From NCBI RefSeq assembly GCF_009882985.1, contig NZ_WTUZ01000004.1:29571-93570 (forward strand): DNA of 64,000 bases. The letters run 5' to 3'. How positions within the stretch are numbered: position 1 is the stretch's first letter; each line of letters begins with the position of its first letter. Both the position numbers and the translations under genes were made by a program. A model generated the notes under the pieces. It was not told where the DNA came from. It saw only the letters and a list, made by a program, of their open reading frames with translations, and ran no database searches. This stretch comes from Paenibacillus silvestris (GTDB lineage Bacteria; Bacillota; Bacilli; Paenibacillales; NBRC-103111). Positions 33,201 through 41,028 of the stretch are shown here, piece by piece.

Positions 33201-35350
33201 CGGTTTATACGGATTTTGTTTCATTGGACAAAACCGTGGAGGGTCGGTATGTGAAATTCGTCGTTACTGGAACTTATGACGCCGGGGCAGCTTATACCAG
33301 TATGAGCGAAATTGATTTTACAGGTGAAACAGTTTCAAATGTGGATGCGAGTTATTTGACGGATTTGAAAGTGAATGGCACTACATTGAGCGGTTTCGTC
33401 CCGAGTCAACTCGACTATGCGTATTCGGTACCTTATGGGACAACCGTGGCAGCCGTGACTTATGAGAAAGTTAAACCTACTGCAACCGCAGTGGTTGATG
33501 GTGGTAAGAATTTAGTTGTTGGTGCTAATCTAGTCACCGTTACGGTAACAGCGGAAAACGGTGCGACCAGTGTTTATAACATTGTGGTAACCCGACAACC
33601 GGAATCGCAGGCATCTATTCCGATAGCCACATTAACCGGGACATCTCCTGTTCTCGCAGGGCAAAGCTTTAGTGTGAATTATGGATTAAATAACGTATCC
33701 AGCAGTGTATATGGAGCTGTATACGCCCAGGACTTGACGTTCCAGTTTGATCCGAATGTATTGGACTTTGTTTCTGTAACATCTTTGAAGAATGGCTTGG
33801 AGGTGTATGTTAAAAAAGGTACAGCTGGCACAGTTAGAGTGCTGCTTGCAAGCCTAGGAGCCGAAAGTAGCATCACTTCCGACGGAGATTTGTTGGAACT
33901 TCACTGGAAGGCCAAAGAGATTAATAAGGCGACGAGTGCAAGTGTAACACTCTCCCAAGCGCAGCTTGGGTATGCATCAGGGGGGTCGACTTCGCTGGAT
34001 GCTGTTTCCAATAACGTACAAATTAATGTGTTAGATCATGATTCAGATCCAGATCCAGCTCCAAATGGAACACCATCAACATCGCCGAACCAAACCATAA
34101 CACAAACATCAAGCATAAACGGCGTTCAACTGATTAATTCATCTCCAGAAATAGTGAAACATGAGAACGGACAAACAACGTCCAAATGGAATGTGGATGC
34201 AGCAACGATCCTACGAGCCATTCATGCTCTGAGCCCATCAGGAGATAACAATGAAATCCAATTGGAAGTAAAAGGTACAACAGATGCGGCGCAAGTCCAA
34301 CTTCCAGCAGAGGTAATACAAGATACCCAGTCGAAGGTTCCCAATGCTGTCATCTCCGTCAAATTTGGCAACGTGACCTACGAATTGCCAATCAAAGCGA
34401 TAGATGTACAAGGTTTGGCGAACGCACTTGGCACCGACGTGAAAAATGTAAAAATCAGCGTCACTATTGAGAAGTTGAACGGAACAATCGCAAGTCAACT
34501 GGATGCAAAGATTCAACAAGCCGGTTTCAAATCGTTGACTCAAGCCGTAGATTTTACTGTAACTGCTGAAGGGAGCGGTAAGTCGATCACAGCAAATGAT
34601 TTTGGCAAAACGTATGTGAATAGAACGCTTGCTCTTACTAAGGTCAGTGATACGGCACATGTAACGGCCATCATGTACAATCCAGCTACGGGTGAAATGG
34701 ACTTTGTACCAGCCATCTTTACAACATCAGGCGGTAACATGCAAGCAACGATCAAACGTCTGGGCAACAGCATTTATACCGTTGTAGAATCGTCAAAGTC
34801 GTTTGATGATTTGAACGGTCATTGGGCTAAAGCGGATATTGAACTTCTGGCTTCCAAGCTAGTGATCAAGGGTATGACCGAGATGAACTTCGTCCCTGAA
34901 AACCAAATTACGCGTGCGGAATTTGCAGCGCTTTTGGTACGTGGACTAGGATTGACAGAAGCCAAACTAGGAAAGTTTACAGATGTGAAGGAATCCGATT
35001 GGTATTCCGGAGCGGTAGGGGCAGCCGTTAAAGCTGGTCTAGCAGAGGGTTTTGAAGATGGGACGTTCAACCCTAATGCCAATATTACGCGGGAACAAAT
35101 GGCGGTAATGATTACGCGAGCGATGGCGCTTGCAGGTACCAGTGTGGAAGTGAATACCAAGGCACTTCAGGCATTCGAAGATGAGAAATCCATCAATGGA
35201 TGGGCCAAAGACGCGGTTGCCAGAGCGATGAACGCTGGCATTATGAACGGAATAACCAATTCCAGTTTCATGCCGGGAGATAAAGCAACTCGTGCTCAAG
35301 CGGCGGTCATTATGAAACGATTGCTGCAATTTGAGAAATTCATGAACTAA
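30266..35350 (+). CDS. S-layer-anchored multidomain metallophosphoesterase
   Basis: The 1694-residue secreted protein starts 7 nt after AAGGAGG. The signal peptide (1-35) ends near VAYAS. Domains in order: chitobiase-C/FN3-like (about 38-112); calcineurin-type phosphoesterase (about 122-400) with SDLHIG, GGDLIND, GNHD, LHHP and GHSHLN metal motifs; FN3-like (about 420-560); LamG-like lectin fold (about 575-780); helical spacer (785-865); F5/8 type C/discoidin-like (about 870-1020); cadherin-like beta sandwich (about 1030-1115); cohesin-like (about 1118-1260); an unassigned 250-residue part; and three SLH repeats (about 1510-1690) that bind pyruvylated cell-wall polymer. It is likely a surface phosphodiesterase or phosphatase with carbohydrate-binding modules; the substrate is unknown. 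Monocistronic, with a terminator behind. Confidence 0.92.
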   Translation: MLKAKKVVSALMACTIACSVVYSAGAGFIPVAYASTVDRPAPSVPAGRYEHPVSVMLTSATPAADIYYTLDGMMPDETSLKFDGTPIVLTESANISVVALKDGVWSKAGTYGYMIKTAEQPLLKFAAMSDLHIGRNNEADKLSTKARYTSNFDVMSSIFKPDAIVIGGDLINDNGDGKGPDHTFVREVFQEQMARKGWEDMPVQIAIGNHDASVADVKNGYPAEWFTDQSNGYYEKVIKGYSFFFLNGNNYNGDTGQRNWLKGRLAELTADPANLNKPIFITLHHPISGTVMDGQQSTNGNLYTDLQNYPQVVVLSGHSHLNINDDRAIYQKDFTAVNLGSMSYVETEGGYAAVTHEGLMEGRDQFPDNQSEFIEVYSDRIEIERVAYNGDPGSIINGGLWQGIGNEGAGTPPPYSSAGALAGKKWVVKLQGNSNTDIKNNFTYTTSNRNKIAPQFPVNNILQVLPGTNHIPVLSFRQAKDDQSMHHYEIKLYDQRTANVVKSYNVLSDYYFLPIPNKMNIPMAGLTPATSYVISVTAVDSYGNKSASMQKSYRTEGTAPESTPIDPTTMWNQLAMDMKFDGNLNEEASGATGLAAPTGDVTFVEGKSGQAVLIAAGNGNYVDLGARDDLKFGSGDFTLSFWHKGNLAGDQTILSNKNWNSGGNPGWYVGPASTNNMSLNMASGGKRVDYSASNVGQEWHYFTISVDRAHNSASTYVDGIVKATKDISVLGTSSMDTSFNIILGADGNKGNGGATVTLDDLKIWKRALSATEAKALSDSYKEESSDSLYNFGQLTAKIQESEQFIAHVTGTSGLSLPAQVQNALAVQISAAKSLTSGSGATVIDQAYLDLIWALRAAQNGIIYTFIPKTNFSIDSYSSYADNEGAVPEHILDGQETSIWHSRWQSPEATFPHWVVIDMKNTYKLSGIQRKSRPNQSKMEFPKTFELYASDHVADLNDPTFLANAANKATGTFGQTWTGTVYTDFVSLDKTVEGRYVKFVVTGTYDAGAAYTSMSEIDFTGETVSNVDASYLTDLKVNGTTLSGFVPSQLDYAYSVPYGTTVAAVTYEKVKPTATAVVDGGKNLVVGANLVTVTVTAENGATSVYNIVVTRQPESQASIPIATLTGTSPVLAGQSFSVNYGLNNVSSSVYGAVYAQDLTFQFDPNVLDFVSVTSLKNGLEVYVKKGTAGTVRVLLASLGAESSITSDGDLLELHWKAKEINKATSASVTLSQAQLGYASGGSTSLDAVSNNVQINVLDHDSDPDPAPNGTPSTSPNQTITQTSSINGVQLINSSPEIVKHENGQTTSKWNVDAATILRAIHALSPSGDNNEIQLEVKGTTDAAQVQLPAEVIQDTQSKVPNAVISVKFGNVTYELPIKAIDVQGLANALGTDVKNVKISVTIEKLNGTIASQLDAKIQQAGFKSLTQAVDFTVTAEGSGKSITANDFGKTYVNRTLALTKVSDTAHVTAIMYNPATGEMDFVPAIFTTSGGNMQATIKRLGNSIYTVVESSKSFDDLNGHWAKADIELLASKLVIKGMTEMNFVPENQITRAEFAALLVRGLGLTEAKLGKFTDVKESDWYSGAVGAAVKAGLAEGFEDGTFNPNANITREQMAVMITRAMALAGTSVEVNTKALQAFEDEKSINGWAKDAVARAMNAGIMNGITNSSFMPGDKATRAQAAVIMKRLLQFEKFMN

Positions 35351-35378
35351 TTGGATGAGAAGTTAGCAACAAAGCTCA

Positions 35379-35428
35379 AAAAAGGCTGTGCCTAGGTCAT
35401 TAAATGACTTTAGGGACAGCCTTTCTTT
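35379..35428. terminator. Terminator between the SLH gene and the YcgQ-like gene
   Basis: AAAGGCTGT.CCTA..GTCATT pairs with AATGAC..TAGGGACAGCCTTT, then CTTT. A-rich DNA on the left side lets it serve the convergent gene too. Confidence 0.88.
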
Positions 35429-36329
35429 AACTTCCAAAGTATGGATTTTGATAGACATAAGGGCTTGTGGGGGCATCTTGCGTGTCTACTGTTTTCGCTA
35501 CGATGACTAACACGTCTTTGCCTTCAAATTGACGTTTCTCTATGGTGCCAAGAGCGACAGCGTAGGTATCGGTTTTCCATTGTTCTGGGGAAGAATCGGT
35601 TTCCACCAGGATAGCCAGCGGTACAGAGTCTGCGACGCAGCATCTCATGGAGAATCTTCCCAAGGCAAATTGATTATTGCTCATGCTAGCCAAGCGGTAA
35701 ACGTAACCGCTAATCTGCACCTTTTTACCTACAAACTGATCTTGATACAAATCAAGCGACGTCAGCGATTCGATATAATAATCATCGTTAATCACAATGA
35801 GAGGCTCCTCTTTGTACATGTCTACAGCTCGCTTGGCGTAAGGCTTGGTATATTCATTAAACGGAAAGACCTTATCTGTATCTAATTGCAGTTTATCATT
35901 CGGAATTAAGTTCGGGCTGGCATCTCCGTAATTGTTATTCACTAGGATGCCCGACGGGGTGAAATTTAATCCTTTTTTGGCTGCCATGTGACTGCCTAAT
36001 ACCGCATTAGGGAATGAAAAAGCAAGAACCAGCGGGATAACCAGCACCGCGTACATAATAATAACGCCAGGTTTCCATTGGTCGTGGGTATGCGCTGAGC
36101 ATGAGCAGGTTGTCGCCGATGCCTTGTTCTTGGCACGGAGATCTCGAACCGCCAAATAGAGCTGATGCATCGCCAACACATACATGCCTACAGCAAGGCT
36201 TTTTACCCAGAGATCCATGGACGGAGCCACATAATAAATCAAAGCGTCGGATCGGCTGATCTGTATGATAAAAATAACGAATGCGAGTAGACTGCGGCTC
36301 GAATTGTTCGATGCGCAAACGTGGACCAT
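35427..36329 (-). CDS. TIGR03943/YcgQ-like membrane protein, possible 5' frameshift
   Basis: The 300-residue frame has N-terminal helices, a Cys/His linker (TTCSCSAHTHDQW), a further helix, and an outer domain with DDYYIESLTSLDLYQDQFVGKKVQISGYVYR and FSMRCCVADSVPLAILV. That is the pattern of TIGR03943 proteins, partners of the permease encoded just upstream. The start is doubtful. The good ribosome site GGAGG (36348-36352) lies 10 nt before an ATG at 36337 in another frame, whose product begins MHKWSTFAHRTIRAAV. The ATG of this frame at 36329 is about 18 nt from the site. A 1-nt deletion near 36290 would explain both. Confidence 0.85.
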   Translation of the reverse strand: MVHVCASNNSSRSLLAFVIFIIQISRSDALIYYVAPSMDLWVKSLAVGMYVLAMHQLYLAVRDLRAKNKASATTCSCSAHTHDQWKPGVIIMYAVLVIPLVLAFSFPNAVLGSHMAAKKGLNFTPSGILVNNNYGDASPNLIPNDKLQLDTDKVFPFNEYTKPYAKRAVDMYKEEPLIVINDDYYIESLTSLDLYQDQFVGKKVQISGYVYRLASMSNNQFALGRFSMRCCVADSVPLAILVETDSSPEQWKTDTYAVALGTIEKRQFEGKDVLVIVAKTVDTQDAPTSPYVYQNPYFGS

Positions 36330-36355
36330 TTATGCATAGTTACCTTGCCTCCATT

Positions 36356-37294
36356 CTATAAGTACGAATACAGTTGATCGAATGCGACCGACCCTAGCAG
36401 CACGACAGCCGCAGAAATGAGCATAACCGTCACGACAGTTTTGACTCGGAAAACCTTGAGCAGCATCATAGTGCTTTTGATATCGAGCATAGCGCCAAAT
36501 ACGAGAAAAGCGAGTACGGAACCGAGGCTGAAACCAGGAATGAACGTAGCGCCAACGAAAGCGTCTGCGGTCGAGCAGATGGAAAGGATGTAGGAAAGCC
36601 CCATCATGAACAGATGAGGAGTGAAGTCCCCATCGCTTAAGGTAAGCAACCATTTCTTACTTACAACCGTTTGCAGCAAAGCAGTAACAGTGGCGCCTAA
36701 TACTAAGAATTTGCCTACATCAAACATTTCGATGGCGGCATGTTCCAAAGTTTCATGCCATTTATTTTTCAATGCTGCTGCCTTTGGTGTTTTAGTTGGG
36801 AGAGGTCTTTTGGGGCTTTTTTTGCTTGGAGTAACAGGCGTAGTCGTAGGGGTCACTGGTGAGCGAAGTGCAGAATTGCGTACACCTCGGGCGGCCCACA
36901 GTCCAATAATAGCTGCTGTGAGGAAGGCCAGTACCATACGGGCAATCGCCATCTCGGGGTGAGCGCGGAACGCCACGAAAGTGGATGTGAACACGATGGG
37001 ATTAATAATCGGTCCGGCGACCATAAAGACAAGACCGATATATGGCGGCATGCCTTTGCGGATCAGTCGGTGTACAACAGGGATAATTCCGCATTCGCAA
37101 AGCGGGAAGACGATGCCCAGCAGGCATCCAAAAAGGATGCCGGGAATTGTTTTTTTCGGTACCCAACGTTGAAGTGTCTGATCGCTAATGAATGTTTGCA
37201 GCAAAGCAGAAATCACTACGCCGAACAGAATAAACGGAAACGACTCTAGCAAAATACCGAGAACCATGGTGCGAAAATCACTTAGAAAACTCAT
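36356..37294 (-). CDS. Two-component permease subunit (ArsP_1/DUF318, YcgR-like)
   Basis: The 312-residue membrane protein has eight or so helices split by a central Pro/Thr/Lys-rich cytoplasmic linker (TPTTTPVTPSKKSPKRPLPT). Signature residues are FPLCECGIIPVVHRLIRKG near 62-80 and SICSTADAFVGATFIPGFS in the second half. Bacillus ycgR-ycgQ and streptococcal SMU_746/747 pairs have the same neighbour; some are zinc-regulated and acid-stress-linked. The transported substrate is not known. It precedes the YcgQ-like gene by 18 bp on the same strand, so they form an operon. Confidence 0.92.
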   Translation of the reverse strand: MSFLSDFRTMVLGILLESFPFILFGVVISALLQTFISDQTLQRWVPKKTIPGILFGCLLGIVFPLCECGIIPVVHRLIRKGMPPYIGLVFMVAGPIINPIVFTSTFVAFRAHPEMAIARMVLAFLTAAIIGLWAARGVRNSALRSPVTPTTTPVTPSKKSPKRPLPTKTPKAAALKNKWHETLEHAAIEMFDVGKFLVLGATVTALLQTVVSKKWLLTLSDGDFTPHLFMMGLSYILSICSTADAFVGATFIPGFSLGSVLAFLVFGAMLDIKSTMMLLKVFRVKTVVTVMLISAAVVLLGSVAFDQLYSYL

Positions 37295-37482
37295 GAAGCC
37301 GCTGCCTCCTTAACAAATGATGAGCGAAAGAAATAACTGAAAACTTATAGCAACATTTTTTAGTGTTTTTAATTTGTTTGTTGTGTGTTTTGATTTTAAC
37401 AGGCAACTATTAGTTCTACATCATCATTTTGTTAAGAAAATATGAAGAAGAGGCGAGGATGGTCAATTCCTCTCTCCTAAGC

Positions 37483-37519
37483 AAAAAGACACCTAACATC
37501 AAAGGATGTCAGGTGTCTT
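37483..37519 (-). terminator. Terminator of the Rrf2 gene
   Basis: On the minus strand AAGACACCTGACATC and GATGTTAGGTGTCTT form a 15-bp stem (one mismatch) around CTTT, followed by TTT. Confidence 0.88.
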
Positions 37520-37543
37520 GATTTGGCCTGGAAAAATCGAAGG

Positions 37544-38047
37544 CTATGAGTTGCTATTAGCAAAATACGCGCGAGTATCTTTGCGGGATTGAGGCGTTAA
37601 TACGCGATCAAGCTCTTCATTCAGCCAAGTAAGTGATTTGTTCCGCAGAACATTGCGCATACTATCTTCAGCTTCAAGCATGGCCATGTTAATCACACAA
37701 GGAGAAGCTTTGGTACATGCTGCGAACTCTTCATCACGATTACATAGATAGCTATTATCTTTGATATTTTTGCACTGAAAAATAGGCATAGCACCTTCAA
37801 CAGCTTCAACAACATCCCAAAAAGAAATATCCTCGGGAGACTTGGCTAATTTATAACCACCTTTAACCCCAGGAACGGAGCTCACGATACCAGCCTTGGT
37901 TAGTTTGCTGAAAATCTTCGAAAGATAGGTCTCGGAAATGCCTTGAAAAGCGGAGAGCTCTTTAATCCCAATGGTAGCATCAGGAGGAATATCAATTAAA
38001 TATACCAAGCAATGCAGTCCATATTCAACGCCAATACTATACTGCAT
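37544..38047 (-). CDS. Rrf2-family regulator with four C-terminal cysteines
   Basis: The product is 167 residues from MQYSIGVEYGLHCLVYL; the longer frame upstream lacks a site, and the site used (CAGGTG) is weak. The winged helix is clear: IKELSAFQGISETYLSKIFSKLTKAGIV with the wing SVPGVKGGYKLAK. Cys92, Cys102, Cys111 and Cys117 lie where IscR and NsrR hold an iron-sulfur cluster, with different spacing, so a cluster or a thiol redox switch is likely (inference). It is divergent from the azoreductase gene and probably controls it. Confidence 0.9.
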   Translation of the reverse strand: MQYSIGVEYGLHCLVYLIDIPPDATIGIKELSAFQGISETYLSKIFSKLTKAGIVSSVPGVKGGYKLAKSPEDISFWDVVEAVEGAMPIFQCKNIKDNSYLCNRDEEFAACTKASPCVINMAMLEAEDSMRNVLRNKSLTWLNEELDRVLTPQSRKDTRAYFANSNS

Positions 38048-38165
38048 GCAAACACCTGCTTTCAGATAAAAAAAGTTCTTATCCATCATCTTAGGTGGAT
38101 TTAATACCCTTGTCAAATAGGGTTATTTGTCATTTTTAGCCAATAAGTCTTGTTTGATTTTTGGG

Positions 38166-38194
38166 TTGACAGCGATGAACGAAACAGATATATT
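38166..38194 (+). promoter_or_regulatory. Sigma-A promoter of the azoreductase gene
   Basis: TTGACA (38166-38171), a 17-bp spacer and TATATT (38189-38194) give a near-consensus promoter in the Rrf2/azoR intergenic region. About 40 bp upstream an inverted repeat with ACCC and GGGT arms (near 38108-38125) could be a regulator site. Confidence 0.8.
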
Positions 38195-38280
38195 ATAGAC
38201 AAGGTTAATCGCCGATTGATATTGTCGACGATGTGCCAAAGCGAAATCAATCAACGATTCACGGAAAGGAGAAATCCATC

Positions 38281-38916
38281 ATGTCAACCGTTTTGTATGT
38301 AACTGCACACCCACTAGAGAAAAGTACATCCTATAGTTTGTCTGTAGGTCACGAGTTTATCCAAGCTTACCGTGAAGCGAATCCCGAAGATGAAGTTATT
38401 CATCTAGATCTATTTCAAGTAGATGTTCCGCAACTAGACGCTGACGTTTTAAATGCCTGGAACCTATTGAGAAGCGGCGGTTCCTTGGATCAATTAAGCG
38501 CTGGTTCTCAGGCTAAAGTGGCCCGTTTAAGTGAGCTGGTTGATCAATTTCTAGAGGCAGATAAAATTGTCATCGCCAATCCAGTATGGAATTATTTATT
38601 TCCACCTGTATTGAAAGCTTATATTGATGCCATATGTGTAGCAGGAAAAACTGTTAAATATACACCTGAAGGAATCATTGGCTTAGCTACTGACAAGAAA
38701 TTGCTTCATATTCAGGCTTCCGGCAGCGTCCTCTCAGAGGGACCAGCAGCAGGCTTTGAATTCAGCCATCGCTATTTGACAGCCATATCCCAATTCATAG
38801 GGATACCTTCTATAGAAGTTATATATATTGAGGGCACGGGTGCAAAACCAGATCAAGCACCTGCCATTAAAGAAAAAGCCGTTCAACAAGCGCTCGAACT
38901 GGCCAAAAGCTTCTAA
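38281..38916 (+). CDS. azoR: FMN-dependent NADH-azoreductase
   Basis: The 211-residue flavodoxin-fold quinone/azo reductase starts about 9 nt after AAAGGAG. VTAHPLEKSTSYSLSVGHEF binds the FMN phosphate, ANPVWNYLFPPVLKAYIDAI is the AzoR signature near residue 100, and HIQASGSVLSEGPAAGFEFSH follows. Such enzymes reduce quinones in two-electron steps and protect against thiol-reactive electrophiles; azo dye cleavage is a side activity. Placement opposite an Rrf2 regulator suggests induction by electrophile or redox stress (inference). Confidence 0.94.
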   Translation: MSTVLYVTAHPLEKSTSYSLSVGHEFIQAYREANPEDEVIHLDLFQVDVPQLDADVLNAWNLLRSGGSLDQLSAGSQAKVARLSELVDQFLEADKIVIANPVWNYLFPPVLKAYIDAICVAGKTVKYTPEGIIGLATDKKLLHIQASGSVLSEGPAAGFEFSHRYLTAISQFIGIPSIEVIYIEGTGAKPDQAPAIKEKAVQQALELAKSF

Positions 38917-38977
38917 AGTCACACATTACATTCTGATTGTGATGCACGGTAGGTCCAGTTAGAACAAAAGAGGCATC

Positions 38978-39925
38978 ATGAAATACATTCTATTAGTACT
39001 AGTTGGGGCTTGCAGCTTCGGTCTGTTATCTACTTTTGTAAAGAAAGCCTATGTGTCTGGATTCCATGTCGGTGAGGTCGTCGGCAGCCAAAATCTGTTT
39101 GGTGTGATTATGCTGTGGACCTTGGTGTTCGTGACTGTGAAATTCACGAAGCAACCCGCAGCGCGGCAGGTACTTAGAGTAACTAAGCGCCAAACGCTCT
39201 CCCTCATGGCCGTAGGAACGACGACAGGCATAACAGGAATGCTCTTTTATACGGCGCTCCAGTATATATCGGCTTCTTTCGCGATCATCTTGTTGTTTCA
39301 ATTTACATGGATGGGAATCTTGCTCGAAGCAATCATTGAACGTAAGCGTCCTGGGAAAGATAAAATTGTATCGCTCATCCTCTTGTTTATCGGAATTATT
39401 ATGGCAAGCGGCTATTTGGTTGGAGACCAGAAGGAGATTTCTTGGCTAGGTGTTACTCTTGGCTTGTTGTCTGCGATCACTTATGCGCTCTTCATTTGGT
39501 TCAGTGGGAAAACGGCCAAACAAGTCGTTCCGATCACACGTAGCGCCATTATGCTATCTGGCTCGTTTATTCTTGTCATGTTGGTGTTCCCACCGCATTT
39601 TCTAATAAATGGATCTCTTAACGAAGGGCTGTTACCTTGGGCTCTGCTGCTGGCACTCTTTGGTATCGTCATTCCACCGTTCTTCTATGCGATTGGCGTG
39701 CCGCGTATTGGCAGCGGATTAGCTACAATCTTAAGCGCTGCCGAACTGCCGACAGCCGTCATCATGTCATACGTCGTACTGAGCGAGGCCGTCAACTGGC
39801 TGCAATGGCTTGGTGTGGGTATCACGATATTCGGTATTGCCCTGCCTGAACTTATGAAGCACAAGAAGGGGCAATCGGTAATGGGAGGTTCGGCGCAAAA
39901 AAAGTATGAATTACATGAACAATAA
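38978..39925 (+). CDS. EamA/DMT-family transporter
   Basis: The 315-residue protein has ten predicted helices in two EamA repeats. The first ends near QYISASFAIILLFQFTWMGILLE, the second near IGSGLATILSAAELPTAVIMSYVVLSE, both typical family segments. It probably exports or imports a small metabolite; the direction and substrate are unknown. The ribosome site AAGAGG is fair. The C-terminus ends 22 bp before the first AhpD-like gene, so these genes may be cotranscribed. Confidence 0.92.
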   Translation: MKYILLVLVGACSFGLLSTFVKKAYVSGFHVGEVVGSQNLFGVIMLWTLVFVTVKFTKQPAARQVLRVTKRQTLSLMAVGTTTGITGMLFYTALQYISASFAIILLFQFTWMGILLEAIIERKRPGKDKIVSLILLFIGIIMASGYLVGDQKEISWLGVTLGLLSAITYALFIWFSGKTAKQVVPITRSAIMLSGSFILVMLVFPPHFLINGSLNEGLLPWALLLALFGIVIPPFFYAIGVPRIGSGLATILSAAELPTAVIMSYVVLSEAVNWLQWLGVGITIFGIALPELMKHKKGQSVMGGSAQKKYELHEQ

Positions 39926-39947
39926 AAAACTAAGGAGTGTCACCTGC

Positions 39948-40409
39948 ATGCAAATCAGATTGGATTATATGAAAGTACAACCGGAGTCTCTACAAACACT
40001 ATTAAAATTGGAAGGGTACGTGAAAAAGAGCGGTCTTGACGACAAGCTGGTGGAGTTGATTAAACTTCGTGCTTCACAAATTAATGGCTGTGCCTACTGC
40101 CTTGATATGCATTCGAAAGATGCACGTGCAATGGGAGAGACAGAGCAGAGAATCTATCTGCTTAACGCATGGAGGGAAGCTCCTTTTTATACGGAAGCAG
40201 AACGTGCCGCACTAGCCTTAACAGAAGCAGTGACCAGAATTTCCGATGGCGGTGTGTCTAAGGAGTTATATGAGCAAGTCCGTAAACATTTTGATGAAGT
40301 TGGATTTGTTAATTTGATTATGGCGATTAATGCCATTAACTGCTGGAATCGCATGGCGATTTCCACGGGCATGGTGCCAGGAGATTATCAACCCCCTGCA
40401 CGCAAATAA
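39948..40409 (+). CDS. Carboxymuconolactone decarboxylase/AhpD-like protein, copy 1
   Basis: The 153-residue product starts 10 nt after AAGGAG; a longer frame upstream is inside the previous gene. The AhpD-like core has KLVELIKLRASQINGCAYCLDMHSKDAR, with the redox CxxC and the His three residues on, then EAERAALALTEAVTRI and INAINCWNRMAIS. Such proteins reduce peroxides through the CxxC pair. The next gene is a tandem copy with about 90% residue identity (15 differences in 153). Confidence 0.93.
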   Translation: MQIRLDYMKVQPESLQTLLKLEGYVKKSGLDDKLVELIKLRASQINGCAYCLDMHSKDARAMGETEQRIYLLNAWREAPFYTEAERAALALTEAVTRISDGGVSKELYEQVRKHFDEVGFVNLIMAINAINCWNRMAISTGMVPGDYQPPARK

Positions 40410-40495
40410 CAGATTTACGCAGGTGAAGTCAAGCTAAGGATATTGATGGAGCTATTCCACACAAAAAAACTAAAAAACCAAGGAGTGTCACACAC

Positions 40496-40957
40496 ATGGA
40501 AATCAGATTGGATTATATGAAAGTGCAACCGGAGTCTTTGCAAACACTACTAAAATTGGAAGGATACGTGAAGAAGAGCGGACTTGACCACAAATTGGTG
40601 GAATTGATTAAACTTCGTGCCTCGCAAATTAATGGCTGTGCTTTCTGTCTTGATATGCATTCGAAAGATGCACGTGCGATGGGGGAGACGGAGCAAAGAA
40701 TCTATCTGCTCAACGCATGGAGAGAAGCTCCATTCTATACGCCATCGGAGCGTGCCGCACTAGCATTGACTGAAGCTGTGACCAAAATTTCGGAAGCAGG
40801 CGTGTCGGAGGAATTGTATGACCAAGTACGCAGACATTTTGATGAGGAACAATTCGTTGATTTAATCATGGCAATTAATGCCATTAACTGTTGGAATCGG
40901 ATGGCGATTTCCACGGGTATGGTGCCAGGAGATTATCAACCACCAGCAAGTAAATAA
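40496..40957 (+). CDS. Carboxymuconolactone decarboxylase/AhpD-like protein, copy 2
   Basis: The 153 residues have the same length as copy 1 and keep CAFCLDMH in place of CAYCLDMH. The upstream segment, including AAGGAGTGTCAC before the ATG, was duplicated with the gene. Changes cluster in residues 110-140 and alter charge (for example Val-Gly to Glu-Gln), so the copies may be diverging in partner or oligomer contact (inference). A terminator follows. Confidence 0.93.
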   Translation: MEIRLDYMKVQPESLQTLLKLEGYVKKSGLDHKLVELIKLRASQINGCAFCLDMHSKDARAMGETEQRIYLLNAWREAPFYTPSERAALALTEAVTKISEAGVSEELYDQVRRHFDEEQFVDLIMAINAINCWNRMAISTGMVPGDYQPPASK

Positions 40958-40978
40958 GCTATTTTTACAAGTGAGGCG

Positions 40979-41013
40979 AAATCCCCGTACATGAACGATG
41001 TATGGGGATTTTG
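40979..41013. terminator. Terminator after the AhpD-like pair
   Basis: AAATCCCCGTACAT pairs with ATGTATGGGGATTT around a short loop, then TTG. It lies between convergent units. Confidence 0.8.
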
Positions 41014-41028
41014 TTTGTAGTGTATTTG

